From Moringa oleifera (Eukaryota; Streptophyta; Magnoliopsida; Brassicales; Moringaceae): a stretch of DNA of 64,000 nucleotides. Below are positions 39,950-51,920 of the stretch, piece after piece. Where the stretch lies: NCBI GenBank assembly GCA_021397835.1, contig JAJFZO010000034.1, positions 5,148,501 through 5,212,500 of the forward strand, read 5' to 3'. Below the pieces are notes generated by a model. The model searched no databases. It saw only the letters and a program-made list of their open reading frames with translations, and was not told the DNA's origin. The position numbers and the translations under genes are program-made. Each line of letters begins with the position of its first letter. Positions within the stretch are counted from its first letter, which is position 1.

Positions 39950-40380
39950 TATCTTAACCTTTTACAATGATGCTCTAGTTGTCATTCTTGATGATTGCCA
40001 ATTAAGATGTTAAAATAATACTAATAAATGTAAGAAGCTTAACTACTATTATATACTATCAAACAATCTCAAAACTTAATATAGTAAAAAATCATTTAAA
40101 ACCTTTCGATACTCTTTTAACAACGTTTAGATGAAAAGGGTTTCTTATGGAAGGTATTATTAAACTCCTTATAATCAGTGAAATTGAAGGATAAAATGTC
40201 ACTGTGATGATTATTGGTCAAAGCACCAACTACATATAATGCAATGATTAGAAGGCTTACATTCAATTTTTTACAAGTAGTTTTATCTACCTATAGTTTC
40301 ATAATGAAGTTTCTCACATGAGAAAGGGTAAGAGTATTGAAGGGAGATTGACAACTTTCCCGATAAGCTAGCTAACTTAG
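39950..40380 (+). pseudogene. Retroviral-type aspartic protease remnant
   Basis: The reading near 39970-40010 (DALVVILDDCQLRC) occupies the place of 'DPLVI......V.RILVD'. At 40200-40330 it reads VTVMIIGQSTNYIYNAMIRR followed by VVLSTYSFIMKF, matching 'V.F.VVD.PSAYNAIIGRP....AV.ST.H..MKFP'. The catalytic DSGSS motif is not recognisable. Non-functional. Confidence 0.6.
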
Positions 40381-40469
40381 AGGGAAAAATAAGCTGACTT
40401 TCAAGGTAGCCTTAATCAAAGAGACAAAAATATCTTTAAAAAGCTGAACCTGTGGAATAGGTTCAAGAA

Positions 40470-42360
40470 ATAGAATTTGGTGAAGTAATTGAACAAATAA
40501 CCAAAATTAGGGGCTGTTAATCCTATAAGAAAGAGAAATATTGACTTAATTCTTCAAAAATCACAATGATGTGTTTTTATGATCTGTTTCATATATGCTT
40601 AGGATGGCCCTAAAGTGATCATCACCAACTTTTTGCTAAACCACCTTTAAACTAGTGAAGCAGAAAAATAGAAGTTTTATGATAAATAGATAATCAGTCA
40701 TAAAAAAAAAAGTCTCTATACTATTACAGAATGATTTCATTCAAGAAGTTCAATATCCTAAGTGGATATTAAATGATGTATGTATCAAGAAACATAATAG
40801 ACATTGACACATGTGCATAAACTTAACCGATCAAAATGAAACTTGTCCAAAGATAGTTGTCTTACCACGTATTGCCTAAATAGTTGATAACACGACTAGA
40901 TACAAGTTACCCAATTTTATGAATTCATTTTCCTACTATAACCATATTTTTGTGGCTACGAAAGAAGAAGAGGAAACAGCTTTCATCATTGACTTTAATG
41001 TTTATTGTTATAAGATCATACTATTATGGTTCTCAAGGACATAGGAGTCACTTTCAAAGATTAGTCAATAATTTTTTTTGATTAGCACATCGGGTGGAAT
41101 CTGGAAGCCTAGGTTAACGATATGATTATGAAAAAGAAAAGGCGTGAAAAACATATATTAGGTCTAGAAGAAACTTTTATAGTACTCAAAAAATTTCAAA
41201 TGAAGCTTAATCATGACAAGTGCTTCTATGACATATCTTTAGGTAAACTCCTCTTGTTTATGATTACCTAGAGAAGAATTTGGCTAATTTAAAAAATGAA
41301 AAAATTAAAATTCAAGCAATCATGCAGATGAAATCTTTAAAAAATGTAAAAAAGGTTTAGAGCTTCATTGGATAAATTACGATGTTAAGCATATCCGTAT
41401 CTAAATCAACTAAACAATATTTGTCATTCTTCAAAACTTTTAAGAATGTGAAAGAGTTTCAATGTATGCCTCAATGTTACAGACTTTCCAATAATTAAAG
41501 AATTATTTACAAAATCCACCACTTCTTTTGTGACTTGAAGAAAATGAAGTTCTCTATATATACATGGTAGTAGTTCTAAAATCTGTTAGATCAATGTTAG
41601 AAAACATAGACAATGGGAAGCAAAAAATAATATTCTATGTCAACAAAATTCTGCATGATGTAGAAACTTATTACTCAAGGGTGAGAAGATTACTTTTGCA
41701 TTGGTGATTGCATCCAAGAAGCTTCATTGCTATTTTCAAGCACATAATATCATAATATTATCTAATGAGCCTTTGAAGTAAGTTTTTCACAAACTTGAAA
41801 CCTGCAGAAGGATCGTTAGATGATCAATTGAAATTGAAAATTTTGATATTTAGTATCAAACCTAAATAGCCATTAAAGCCTAAATGTTAACGATTTTGTT
41901 ATAGAGTGTACCATCCCTAAAGTAGAAAAGAATTCAACTACAAATCTTAAAATAAAGCTACAAAGTGATCCCAAGAAATGCAAGGCTCTAATAATAAAAG
42001 AAAAAAAAAAGCTAACTTGGCAATTACGGATTGACAAAATAGCCAATGAGAGGGGTTGTGGAGCTCGAGTTATTTTCTATGGCTTGGATCAATTGAAACT
42101 TAAGTATGTATGACTTTCCATCATCAAATAAAGAAGCAAAGTATGAAGCCCTGCTGGCCAATCTTAAGATTATGAAGGAAGCTTAAGTCTCTAAGTTATA
42201 AATATGTAATGATTCTTAACCAAATGTTGAGAAGGTACGATGCTTGAGAACAAATACTAAAAAAATGTTGAGTTACTTTAACAAGTATTAGATTAATTAA
42301 CTCTGACAAGAGAGAACTTCCAAGCCAACATCTTATCCAAAATGGCAACTTTAAGATGCT
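40470..42360 (+). pseudogene. Reverse transcriptase with two RNase H domains, decayed
   Basis: The RT core at 40780-41340 includes CINLTDQNETCPKIVVLPRI (family 'CVDFTDLN.ACPKD.FPLPRID'), then KEEEETAFIIDFNVYCYK. At the YVDD catalytic box (41110-41121) the codons are TAG GTT AAC GAT, i.e. stop-V-N-D, so both tyrosine and the first aspartate are lost. The first RNase H (about 41500-41830) contains FYVNKILHDVETYYSRV. The second RNase H (about 42040-42350) contains GCGARVIFYGLDQLKLKYV and NKEAKYEALLANLKIMKEA, where the usual 'NNEAEYEAL' has Glu changed to Lys. Dead, but the architecture identifies the Tat lineage. Confidence 0.8.
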
Positions 42361-42639
42361 GCCCATCTAGTAATGCATTCATAGAAGCACTGCAAGCACA
42401 TAGTATATAACAAGTACCGATGTTCCCTATGCCTGCTTCAGTTAATTAGATAGCTTTCCTGAGCATGCACCTATCATAAGGAGCTCTCTCTAATGATTCA
42501 AAAGAAGTAAGACAAATAAAATAAAAAAAGAACAATAAAATTTTCAATGATAAAAGGATAACTCTATTGAAGGTCATATACACTTTCCTACTTGAGATGC
42601 CTCAATCCTTTTGATACATCATTGTAGAAGTCCGTGAAA

Positions 42640-43510
42640 GGATTACGTGGGACCCACATTAGAGCTTACTTTTTAGCACCTAAAATCTTAAGGCAAGTTT
42701 ATCATTGACCTACACTTCATGTGTTTTGCAACATGAACAAAAATGTGAGATTTATAAAAAATTCAGCCCTGTTTTAAGAACTCTGGCAGTATCTACTTCA
42801 CCCACTAAGGTTCTGTGAGCTTTTTTGCCATAAAGAATGGTTTGTTAGGCCTTTTTCAATAGTCACTAGATAAAAAAAAGTTTACCATTGTATTCATTGA
42901 ATATTTTACAAAATAGGTGGAAGCAGATCCAATAGCTACCATAATTGATTAATAAGTGTGGGATTTTATGTGGAGATCCATTACATGCCAGTTTGGTATA
43001 CCTCGAGTGATAGTGATAAATAACTAGCTTCAGTATTAAGGGAATAGTTTCAAAAATCATCATGCAAGCTTAAGATTAAGCCAAGGTTCATAGTTATGAG
43101 CCATCCCCAAGCAAATGGCCAAGCAAAAGTCACCAATTCAATCATCTTACAAACCTTAAAAACAAGGTTAAACAAAGTTAAATGTGCTATAGAAGAATTA
43201 TGTAGCCTTTTGTGGGCTTATAGAACTACCAACGGAATAGATACTAAGACAACTCCATTTTCACAATGGAAGCTATATTTCTGATTGATATTAGTCTCAG
43301 CAGTTTCCAAACTAGGCATTATGATAACTAAAAGTAATTTAAAAACCTTAAAGGCCAGCCTAGATCTTCTAGAAGAAGCCAAGAATAAGCTCAAATCTGA
43401 GTAGCAGCTTATCAAATGGTAGCTAGATTATATAATTAAAAAGTTTGAAAGAAGTCGAATCTTTTAAATTCACATCAAACTGGGAGGGTCCTTAGTTGTT
43501 GAATAACCCA
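42640..43510 (+). pseudogene. Integrase remnant of the gypsy element
   Basis: 42650-42720 reads YFLAPKILRQVYH followed by a stop where 'W' of 'YYWPTM' stands (TGG to TGA). Near 42880-42950 it reads KKFTIVFIEYFTK followed by a stop and VEADPIATI. Near 43000-43030 the 'ITDNG' box is VINN. At 43096-43260 a long open stretch gives HPQANGQAKVTNSIILQTLK and LWAYRTTNGIDTKTTPF, where the catalytic Glu of 'NGQAE' is Lys. 43460-43490 reads KFTSNWEGP, the GPY/F module. Two catalytic acids are lost, so the enzyme is dead. Confidence 0.85.
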
Positions 43511-45678
43511 GCCTTCATAAACTTAAGACTAAACAAAGGACTTGAATCCCCAACACTTGAAGCTCTAATAATTTGATAAAGTATTCCCTTTAAAAGCATG
43601 CTATTTTAGGTACCTATCAATATTAAAGTATCTGTACTTACCCCTTATTAATAGAGAAGAGTTTTTCCCATTTATATATCATTATTATATGATAAGATGG
43701 CATGTGCTTAAAAATAATCGTAAAGATTTTATGTAGCCATCAAGAGCATAACAATATGCATTACGGTCTATGGTGGAAATGATCTCAAAGGAATGAAAAC
43801 ACTATGCTACATTGTGAAATAAGTAAAAAAATCAACTATGGAAACATGAAGTAATAAGTTGAGACACTTAAGACTTTAACAGTAATAACAATGTATCAAG
43901 CTAAGAAAAACAAAACTAAAGTACTAAGCCTTGAAAGATAATAACAAGGGACTAAGCTGCCAAAGGCAAAACCAAAGTATAAAGCCTCGAAGGACAAAAA
44001 ACATTTAGCTTTAAAAGGCAAAGCCCCTAAGGGCAAACCATACATCAACTAAGCAAATCTAAAATGTGTTCAAACATCGAAGTAGCATAATAAGGTGATT
44101 CATTCTTGTACCACATTCGTCCCATTATCTAGTGCTAGATCATCACTAGATAACAAAGGGAGAAGTATATGAAGTGCAAGCCTGAAAACAGTCAAAAAAT
44201 GGATCTTTGAAATAGCAATCCCAGCAACTCATGGAAGCTCAATTATGTTTGAGAAACTATCCTTTATAGCATCAAGCTTACCTAAAGATCAAAAAATAAA
44301 TAAATAAATGACCAACTCAAAAAAACACACCAACAAATTAAGAAAAAAACATAACAATAGTTGTAATCTTATCATAAATAGAAAGTTTAGTAATAGTAGC
44401 AGCCTTCACACTAAAAATTGCCTCTATGTCATCACCAATAGAAAGATCCACCATTTCCTCATCTTCTTCACTAGGTTAGTCTAACTTAGCATTAGATTCT
44501 AAAAAATAAAAAGTATAGGTTTAAGTATTTTTTTTAAAGTTATTATTTAAACTTGCTTATTACTTGATAAACTGCAACTAAAAAGCTGCATTCTTTTATA
44601 AAGTCTTTAGATTTTTTATATAATTCGATAGCATCTTCCTTTATACCTAAGATCATTCTATTACAATCCACTTTCATGAATAAAATTTCTTCTTCCAAGC
44701 TACTCATTCTCAATATAACAATTCTATGAACTTCTTTAAGAATGCAACATGACATTGGTTAAATCTCCTTGCAATTTTTTAAAAAATCTTTTTTTCCATA
44801 AACTATTTCATTTTCCTTGCTTAAAAAGCTTAAAACTTCTTCAGCACCACTAATCTCTTTATAGAGCACTGATAATTGTTTCAATAATTTGATTGTCTCT
44901 TAACAAAAAGCATCCAAATCTTTGGATTTATGAATTGCTTAGACATCAACGAAAATAATTATAGTAGAAAAAGCTTGCTATAAAGGAATAAAAGTTAAAA
45001 AGAGAGTGAAAAAAAAAGAAGGTAATAGAGCTATGGTACACTTAGTTTAGTGGTCAGGTAAGCATCTTCCATGGTCACTCTTCTTGGATTAAAACCACTC
45101 AAAAGAGCTTAATTGCTAGGTGACAGCATACTACAAGCAACCTTTAAAGCCACACTATCACTTAAGATATAATTAGATTTTATGAACTTTTAAATTAGTA
45201 AATGTGGAAAACTACTAAATTTTGTCCCACCCAAAAAAGAACCTTTCCTAACTAGAGTAAGAGGACTTAATGGTATAAACTTGATGGACCTTCTAAAAGA
45301 ATGCAAATCTATCCCCTTCTTTGAAAATGCTAGGGAATGATGGACAACAAATGTGTGCATTTTAATAAGACTTCTTTCGTGATGAATTCAAAGCAGATTC
45401 AACAGATACCTATTTTCTTTGGAAACTACAATCGTAATAAGCTTTTTCCTTCTTCACTACTGCCAAGTCAATCTTAAAAGCCATTGATACCAAAGATGAA
45501 AGAGTCTCTCTCAAATTCTTAGAAACTATAAACAAAAACTTATATACAAGGGTTAATCAAATACAGAACAAAATAAATTGAAGGAGTAAATGGTTGCAAA
45601 GAGAGTTTGAAAGAAACACCCTCGATTTTAGGCTCAATCAAGTTCCTCCTCATTTGAAGAGCTAAAGAAGACTTACTA

Positions 45679-45775
45679 TGGATCAAAAAAGATCTACCTT
45701 AGCTCATAAAAGACCTATCATGTGCCATAAAAACCCATCGTGGGTCAAAAAAGACCCATCATAAGTCAAAGAAGA
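45679..45775 (+). repeat. Minisatellite, period about 21-22 bp, 4-5 copies
   Basis: Successive copies of a unit like GTCAAAAAAGACCCATCATAA (GATCAAAAAAGATCTACC, GCTCATAAAAGACCTATC, GCCATAAAAACCCATC, GTCAAAAAAGACCCATC, then GTCAAAGAAG). Confidence 0.75.
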
Positions 45776-46841
45776 AGCAGAGGGCATAAAGTGAAGACAA
45801 AAGAAGAATAAAAATATATGAATTCGTTCAACCAAAGAGGGAAACAAGTTAAAAAAAGTTCTAGGATTTTAGAGGTGGTAAGCTTAGAAATGTCCTAATT
45901 TCATTCTCTTCAAAACCTCAAAAATTTCTCTAACGTGATCATCAGTCATCTCAAGTGTATCTACAACTTATAAAGATCATAATCTAGACTCTCCTAGCAA
46001 ATTGAAAAAACAAGTCAAAACCTTTAAAAAAAACAAAAAAAAATGATTGAAACATAATTTAAACACATCAACACGGAAACTCATAATGTAATAGAAGTTC
46101 TAAGGGTAATCTACAAAGAAGAAACCTTGTAATAAGTACCCAGATTCTTTTTGAAAGTGAAGAGTTTAGCCAAAACCTTAAAAAAATGGTCGAAACATAA
46201 TTTAAAGATAATATCAGGAAAATTCATAATGTGATGGAAGCTTTTAAGGGTAACCTACAAAGGAAAAACCTTATAATAGCTATAAATATTAAACACAAAG
46301 GGAGGATATGGAAATCAGATTGTAGAATCAAATGTAGGCAAATACACACAGAACATATTCTTCTTAGGAGAAGAGCTCTTGTCTCTAAAAGAAGGAGGAA
46401 TCACACTAATTAGGTTAGAAATATTCTTCTATTTTGTTATTAACTCTAACTCACTTGTAGAGAAACAAACAACCAAACCAGAAGAAAAGAAGGATATCAT
46501 CAAATACGAATAGAGGATGACCGACTTACCTCAATGAGTACATTAACATAAATGAGTCATTATTGAGATGAAAAGATTTAAGAATATGAATGATGAGAAT
46601 GGTGATGGCAAAGCAATGACCTTAGGAATCTTACAGTGAAAAAAGGCTCTAAAAAGACATTAATGGAGCTATTTTAAACCTTAGGTTCTAAAGATATGCT
46701 TTTATTGGAAAAATACCATGTCTTAGAGGTCATTAGGAACCTGTAAGATGATATTGAAAGGACTCAATGAACTTGAACCATCAGGATAAAAAAAATTAGG
46801 TACATGATTCAATTTTCAATATCTACATTAATAGTATAATC

Positions 46842-46864
46842 ATATATATATATATATATATATG
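46842..46864. repeat. (AT)n microsatellite
   Basis: About eleven AT units inside the 3' part of the gypsy element. Confidence 0.9.
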
Positions 46865-46954
46865 TGAGAAAAAATAATAGAAAATGAGTAAGAGAATATA
46901 CTTTATTTCAAAAAATAATAATAATAATTTTTAAAATTAAGGAGTCGAAGCTAT

Positions 46955-47620
46955 TGTTGGAAATATATTGGGCATCTTCTATGGGTCTAAGAAAAACAGA
47001 AGCCCATTTAAGAGATTACAACCCAAAATATATCGCACCTAACCTATTATTGGAAAAAGAAAATGTTTTTATAATTAGCCTAATACATGATGGCCTAATC
47101 AAAGGAATAGGCCCAAAACAATAAAGGTAACCTTTCATTACTAAAAGACCTTTAAATCCAACTAGCAGGGATAATTTTTCTTCAACGTCCAACCATGATT
47201 ACAGTGGTAAAAACTACTAGAAATTTGCAATAACCACTTTTCATATAGCTTAACAATGGCATAGACACCTCATCTTTGAATCTAGCCCTGATTCAAGGAG
47301 ATAATTATTCATAAAAGCCAATTATGCTTTCTTTATTCGATAAATATCTAGGTACATTTTCCAAAAAAAAAAAAGTTATTTTTAATTCCTTTCATATTTT
47401 GCTACCAATTTGATTAGTCATTTAAACATCAGAGCGATCTTCCAAGGACGCCTTACACTCATTTCTTTTTAAGTTTTGCAGGCTAACAATCGAGTCCTTG
47501 CTCTTGACCATTAGAGAAAAAAGCATCATCAGAGCTCTATTCCTTATCATTCACCCATTGGGTTTAGCAAGTTTTGCTTTCTTTCTGTTTGTTTCTCTTC
47601 ATAACCTTTTAGCAGCAACA
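46955..47620 (+). repeat. LTR7: 3' LTR of the gypsy element
   Basis: 666 bp with TGTTG...CAACA ends. It is alignable by eye with LTR6 and the array LTRs along its whole length (for example AAGCCCATTTAA, GCATCAGAGCGATC-like, TTTTGCAGGC, ATCGAGTCCTTG) but is the most diverged of the seven. Confidence 0.8.
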
Positions 47621-50600
47621 AACATGACATGAAATGAAGTCCAATCTAAGTGGATAAGAATGTGAATAAGGAATTGGATTCAAAATAAACTATTGACTTA
47701 AGTTTCAATAATTCAAATTAGAGTCACTGTAAATCCCATTTATATGGTTAACAACTGAAATCCGAATGAACTGTTACAAATTTACTTACATATCCTTTAA
47801 TTAGATTTTTATATTTTCAAATGAGAAAAATATGTATTGTATATTCTAATAATTTTCATAATTATAAAATAACATAGATAAATATTACTTAAATTATATT
47901 TTTATATAAAAAAAAGCTTTCCCCATAAAGATAAAATAAAACATTTTTGAGTTTTTTTTATTTTTTATCATTTACTATAAATTTAAAAGTAAATGAAAGA
48001 CAAAATAATAATTTTACTTAAACATTCAAGAATGGGAGAACTAATCTTGTGGGCCATTTGAGTTTTTCTTACTCATTTCTTATTTTCATGAGAGACCCAC
48101 GTAATTTTATTTTTATTCTATAATTAAAATAGATAAAGAAACATGTGTTTCATTTTGGTTCCCTGACTCCATTTTACAATCTTGATTAGTAACACATGCC
48201 GATAAAATTTATTGTTAAGACTATCAAAGCGGTCAAATTTATTTGAAATTTCAATTGTTCAATAAGATTTTTATAAGTTAAGCTCTAATAAATTCATGCT
48301 AAAATGAGTTTGGTTATTAATTTCAAACCTATTTGAAGTTAGGGTTGAAATTGCCGAATTATAAAAATTATAAGATTAAATATTATTAATATTTATTTTA
48401 AATAAAATTTAAATTTTAAAAAGTTTTCAACAAATTTTGATCTATTGATTGTATTCAAATTGGACATTCATTCAAAATTAAAACATTAAAAATATTTTGA
48501 TTGTTAAAATACTTAAAAAATAACTCAAATAAACTTATAGTCCATGTTAAATTTATTTTTTAATTTGAATAATTTTTTATTTACGAGCTATTCTTTATGA
48601 AATTTTCAAATATTGATAACACAAAGTTGTTTTTTAAAAAAATTTACTACTAAAAAATTTTTATTTTTTTGTGATTGTGATTTAAATATTTTTTACATAT
48701 GAAAATTTTCAGTCAAAATTTATTATAAAAAATTAAAATTTTAAATATTTTAAATTTTAAATTTTTTTTAAAAAATTAATTTGATTTAAATTAATAAATT
48801 AAATTTATTTAGAAACTCAAGATTTATTTTGAAAAAATAAAGTTCAAAAATTTATATTAAATAAATTTTGACCGCATTATTATCATTCAAATTTCAGAAG
48901 AGATTAAATAGTAAACCAACATCCAAATCAACATTCTCTTCATGACTTGGTTCCCACGGGCCCACCGCATTCCATATTCCTCAAAGCAGTAGACTTATTT
49001 CCACGATACTCGCGTGAAAAGCACGTGACGTTTCTTTCCTCATAACCCATGACCCTAGGAGCTTATCTCCGTTTTTTCCTGTCCAATCTTTTTTTTTTTT
49101 TTTCTGTTATCTCATCTAACCAAAAGTTACTTAAACATATCTTAGAAATTCCCTTCTTTATTTATAAATGAGAATTCTCATACTCAAAATATTATATTTC
49201 ATTTTTACCAACTTTTTTAAAGATAATTCTTCACTCATTACTCATCTACTCACGATTTATGCCTCAACTTGTTTATTAATCAGATATATCCATTCAATTG
49301 GAAAATAAGTTGGCTTTGCCCTTGAGGAGGAAAATTTTGATATGGATCTCTATTGAATCGATTAAATGAATTAAAGTGAATTATATAAGTGAGTTCAATT
49401 AGTTCATTGGACATATGTGTTGGGTAAGTGCTCAACACCCATATAATGTAATGGGTCAGACCCAGACGACCCATTATAGTTGGCGGTCCAGTAACAGTCC
49501 CTAAAGCCTTCATGCGCAAAAACCCAGAGAAGTATTACAACCGACTCACGACACCATGAGAGGAGTGAGAGCAAGTAGAGAAAAGTTGCATCCATTTGTT
49601 AAAATCAAAGCATGTGTAATAAATTTTCATTGACATAAAATAGAGAAAAGTTATTTTAAATTATAATTTAGATTTCATTTTACCAATTAAATTTTAATAT
49701 TTTAAAATTTACAAATTAGACTTTAAATTATTAATTTAGATCAAATTAAAGGTCATATCTAATGACTTTTAAATTGAGTATTAACATAAGGATATATTTT
49801 TGTTTGTTTATAAGATGTTTTAATCAAACTTAACTAGAAAACCAGTTCTCAAAGAGTATGTGTATTTGTATTAAAGACATGAATATGCAAATCAATCATT
49901 AATATGAAAAAATTGATTGGAGCTAAAAGTGTGACATTGATGAGTTTTGAGGATTTTAGGAGATTTTAAGTATTTTGTGAATAAAATTTAGATGGAGATT
50001 GTCTCATAAGAGAGAGAGAGAGAAGTTTCTGTAAAATCAACCATTAATTTGAAGAGATTAGTTGAAAAAAAAAATTTGTGGAATTAATGAGTTTGGAAGA
50101 TTGAGACAATTTTAAGGTTATAAGTGAAGTGTAAAGATAGTAAGTCGCAAAATAAAGAGATAAATTAGAGTTTCGATTTTTGAGGAGTTAATCAATTTAG
50201 TTAAAGGTGATCACATTTCAAGATTCTTATTTACCCCTCACAATCCCCAAATTGAAGTTAATGAAATTTGAATTGAGTGAACAGAGTATTTGATTTTGTC
50301 TAAATTGATAATTTTAACGTTCAATATATCACTTTCTAACCGTCAGAATTTGATTTGTCATACAAGATAGGATTATGATTTTAAATAGCCTTTATCCTAT
50401 AAATTATGCATTTATAAAAATAATTATAACATGATCCATTAACATTGTTTTTATCAAATTTTCATCATAAATATTGAATGAATACATTATTTTTATTACA
50501 TATTATAACATTACATTTCTCACTAATTTATTAACTTTAGGTTGATATCACATTGAGAAGATATGCAGCTGCCAAAAAATAAAAAAGTATAAAGAGAAAA

Positions 50601-51759
50601 AAGGGAAAATGACCAAATCATTGTGCTAGCGAGATAAAAATGGAGCTTCAATGGAGCTCTTCTTTGTCTTTGATGAGTTCTGTTTCAATTGATCTCTTGC
50701 AAAACTTCACAAGAGGCAAGCATGGGTGTCCCGTGGCATCACTTTGATACTTACATCAATAATGAAATTGTTAGCAAGATGCTATGAAAATGAAGAATGG
50801 CTTAATTCTTCAAAGTAGATATCTGATATTCACACGCAAAAAAAATGCATAAATATCAGTTTCTGGGATTTTACCTCTATGATTGGTTGCTAACGTAGCT
50901 AGAGAGAAGCTTCGAGTTATATAGCCTTACTAGCATAAGGTTAAAGATGAAGTTCGTGAGCTGTCAAAGAATTAAGCTCTTGCCCAAGGAGCCTGAGCCA
51001 TTCTAGTTCCTTCAGCTAATTAGGCCTTTATGATACATTGCGGCATATTCCCTAGTTTTAGGTTAGTATGTTTAGGCTTATATTGTGTTAAACTTGGGCT
51101 AAATTATGAGGTTATGATATTTCTTTCTTGCGTGTAATATATAGGTCCAAAATATAATACAACAAATCCATATAAACAATGTGTTTTAATTTTTATTCAA
51201 TTTATACATATTATAATTTTTCGCTAATTCATCTTATAAATGTATGTGTAACTTCATTTAGTTTTACTAATTTTTAATCAAAAAAGATGTTTAATGTCAT
51301 CTTAAATATTTATTGATATTGTTTACTTTATATATTGAAATTATATTTTGTTATTGAATAAAAACTACTATGACTTTATATTGGTTTTACCATTACAATT
51401 AAAAATATTCAAATATTTTAAGAGTTCAAAAATTTTAGTCCATTTTTTGATACTAAAATAAAATTTGAAATTAATAAATAAATTTTACGGTAGATTATCT
51501 GCTAAGGCCATTGAGTTGATTTGCATAAAACCTGATAAAAAAGCATATAAAAGTGCATGACTACGGAAAAAAAAACAAAAGTTGGAACACACCTTAGATT
51601 GATGATGGCATCCAAAAGCTAATGAATATGAGGAACATAGTTGAAAGTTATATAAAAATCGGTCCATAAAATATTAAATTTGGATATATATCATCAATTC
51701 TGAAGAAACCATTAATGAAAAATTTTATCTTCAATTATCAAAAAATTGTAAATAAAAGG
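47621..51759. other. Intergenic DNA without a recognisable gene
   Basis: Mostly very AT-rich. 48950-49110 and 49420-49600 are less AT-rich; the first contains AGCACGTGACG (a G-box, CACGTG at 49022-49027), but no downstream gene could be built. Minus-strand frames near 49280-49595 have no known domain. A GA-repeat lies near 50010-50024. 50560-51050 has more balanced composition but is stop-filled in all frames read. Confidence 0.5.
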
Positions 51760-51920
51760 GTGTGTGAAATGCTTTTTCCCAGATTTCTTTAAAAAGACAA
51801 CAGTCTCCCCTAGGGTTTTCCCGAGAGGGAGTTTGGTAACTCCACAGAGACTATTTCCTCCATACGGTGGGTTAAAGTGTTGAATAATCAACACACAAAC
51901 AATTTGGTTCTGCCTATACG

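Larger units (their letters stand above)
43511..46954 (+). other. Non-coding 3' internal region of the gypsy element
   Basis: About 3.4 kb between integrase and LTR7. 43920-44040 holds imperfect repeats of the type AAAGGCAAAGCC / AAGGGCAAACC. A tRNA-like stretch lies near 45036-45115 and a 21-22 bp minisatellite at 45679-45775. A purine-rich tract (AAATTAAGGAGTCGAAG, 46934-46950) just before LTR7 may be the polypurine tract. No coding domain was recognised; the minus-strand 70-codon frame at 44543-44755 is of unknown value. Confidence 0.55.
37307..47620 (+). mobile_element. Decayed Tat-lineage Ty3/gypsy retrotransposon
   Basis: LTR6 (37307-37934) and LTR7 (46955-47620) bracket a 9-kb interior. 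LTR7 starts TGTTG and ends CAACA, a perfect 5-bp terminal inverted repeat; LTR6 ends the same way. The order leader, gag with zinc-binding-like motif, aspartic protease, reverse transcriptase, RNase H, a second RNase H and integrase is recognisable on the plus strand, followed by about 3.4 kb of non-coding DNA. The second RNase H before integrase is a published hallmark of the plant Tat clade. Every domain has stops or lost catalytic residues, so the copy is dead. It shares its LTR and about 500 bp of leader with the array on its left and is its probable autonomous relative. Confidence 0.85.

Noticed and set aside
48950..49600. Less AT-rich stretch with a G-box, considered as a promoter or LTR
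   Set aside because: No open gene on either side and no terminal repeats found. Left as unexplained intergenic DNA.
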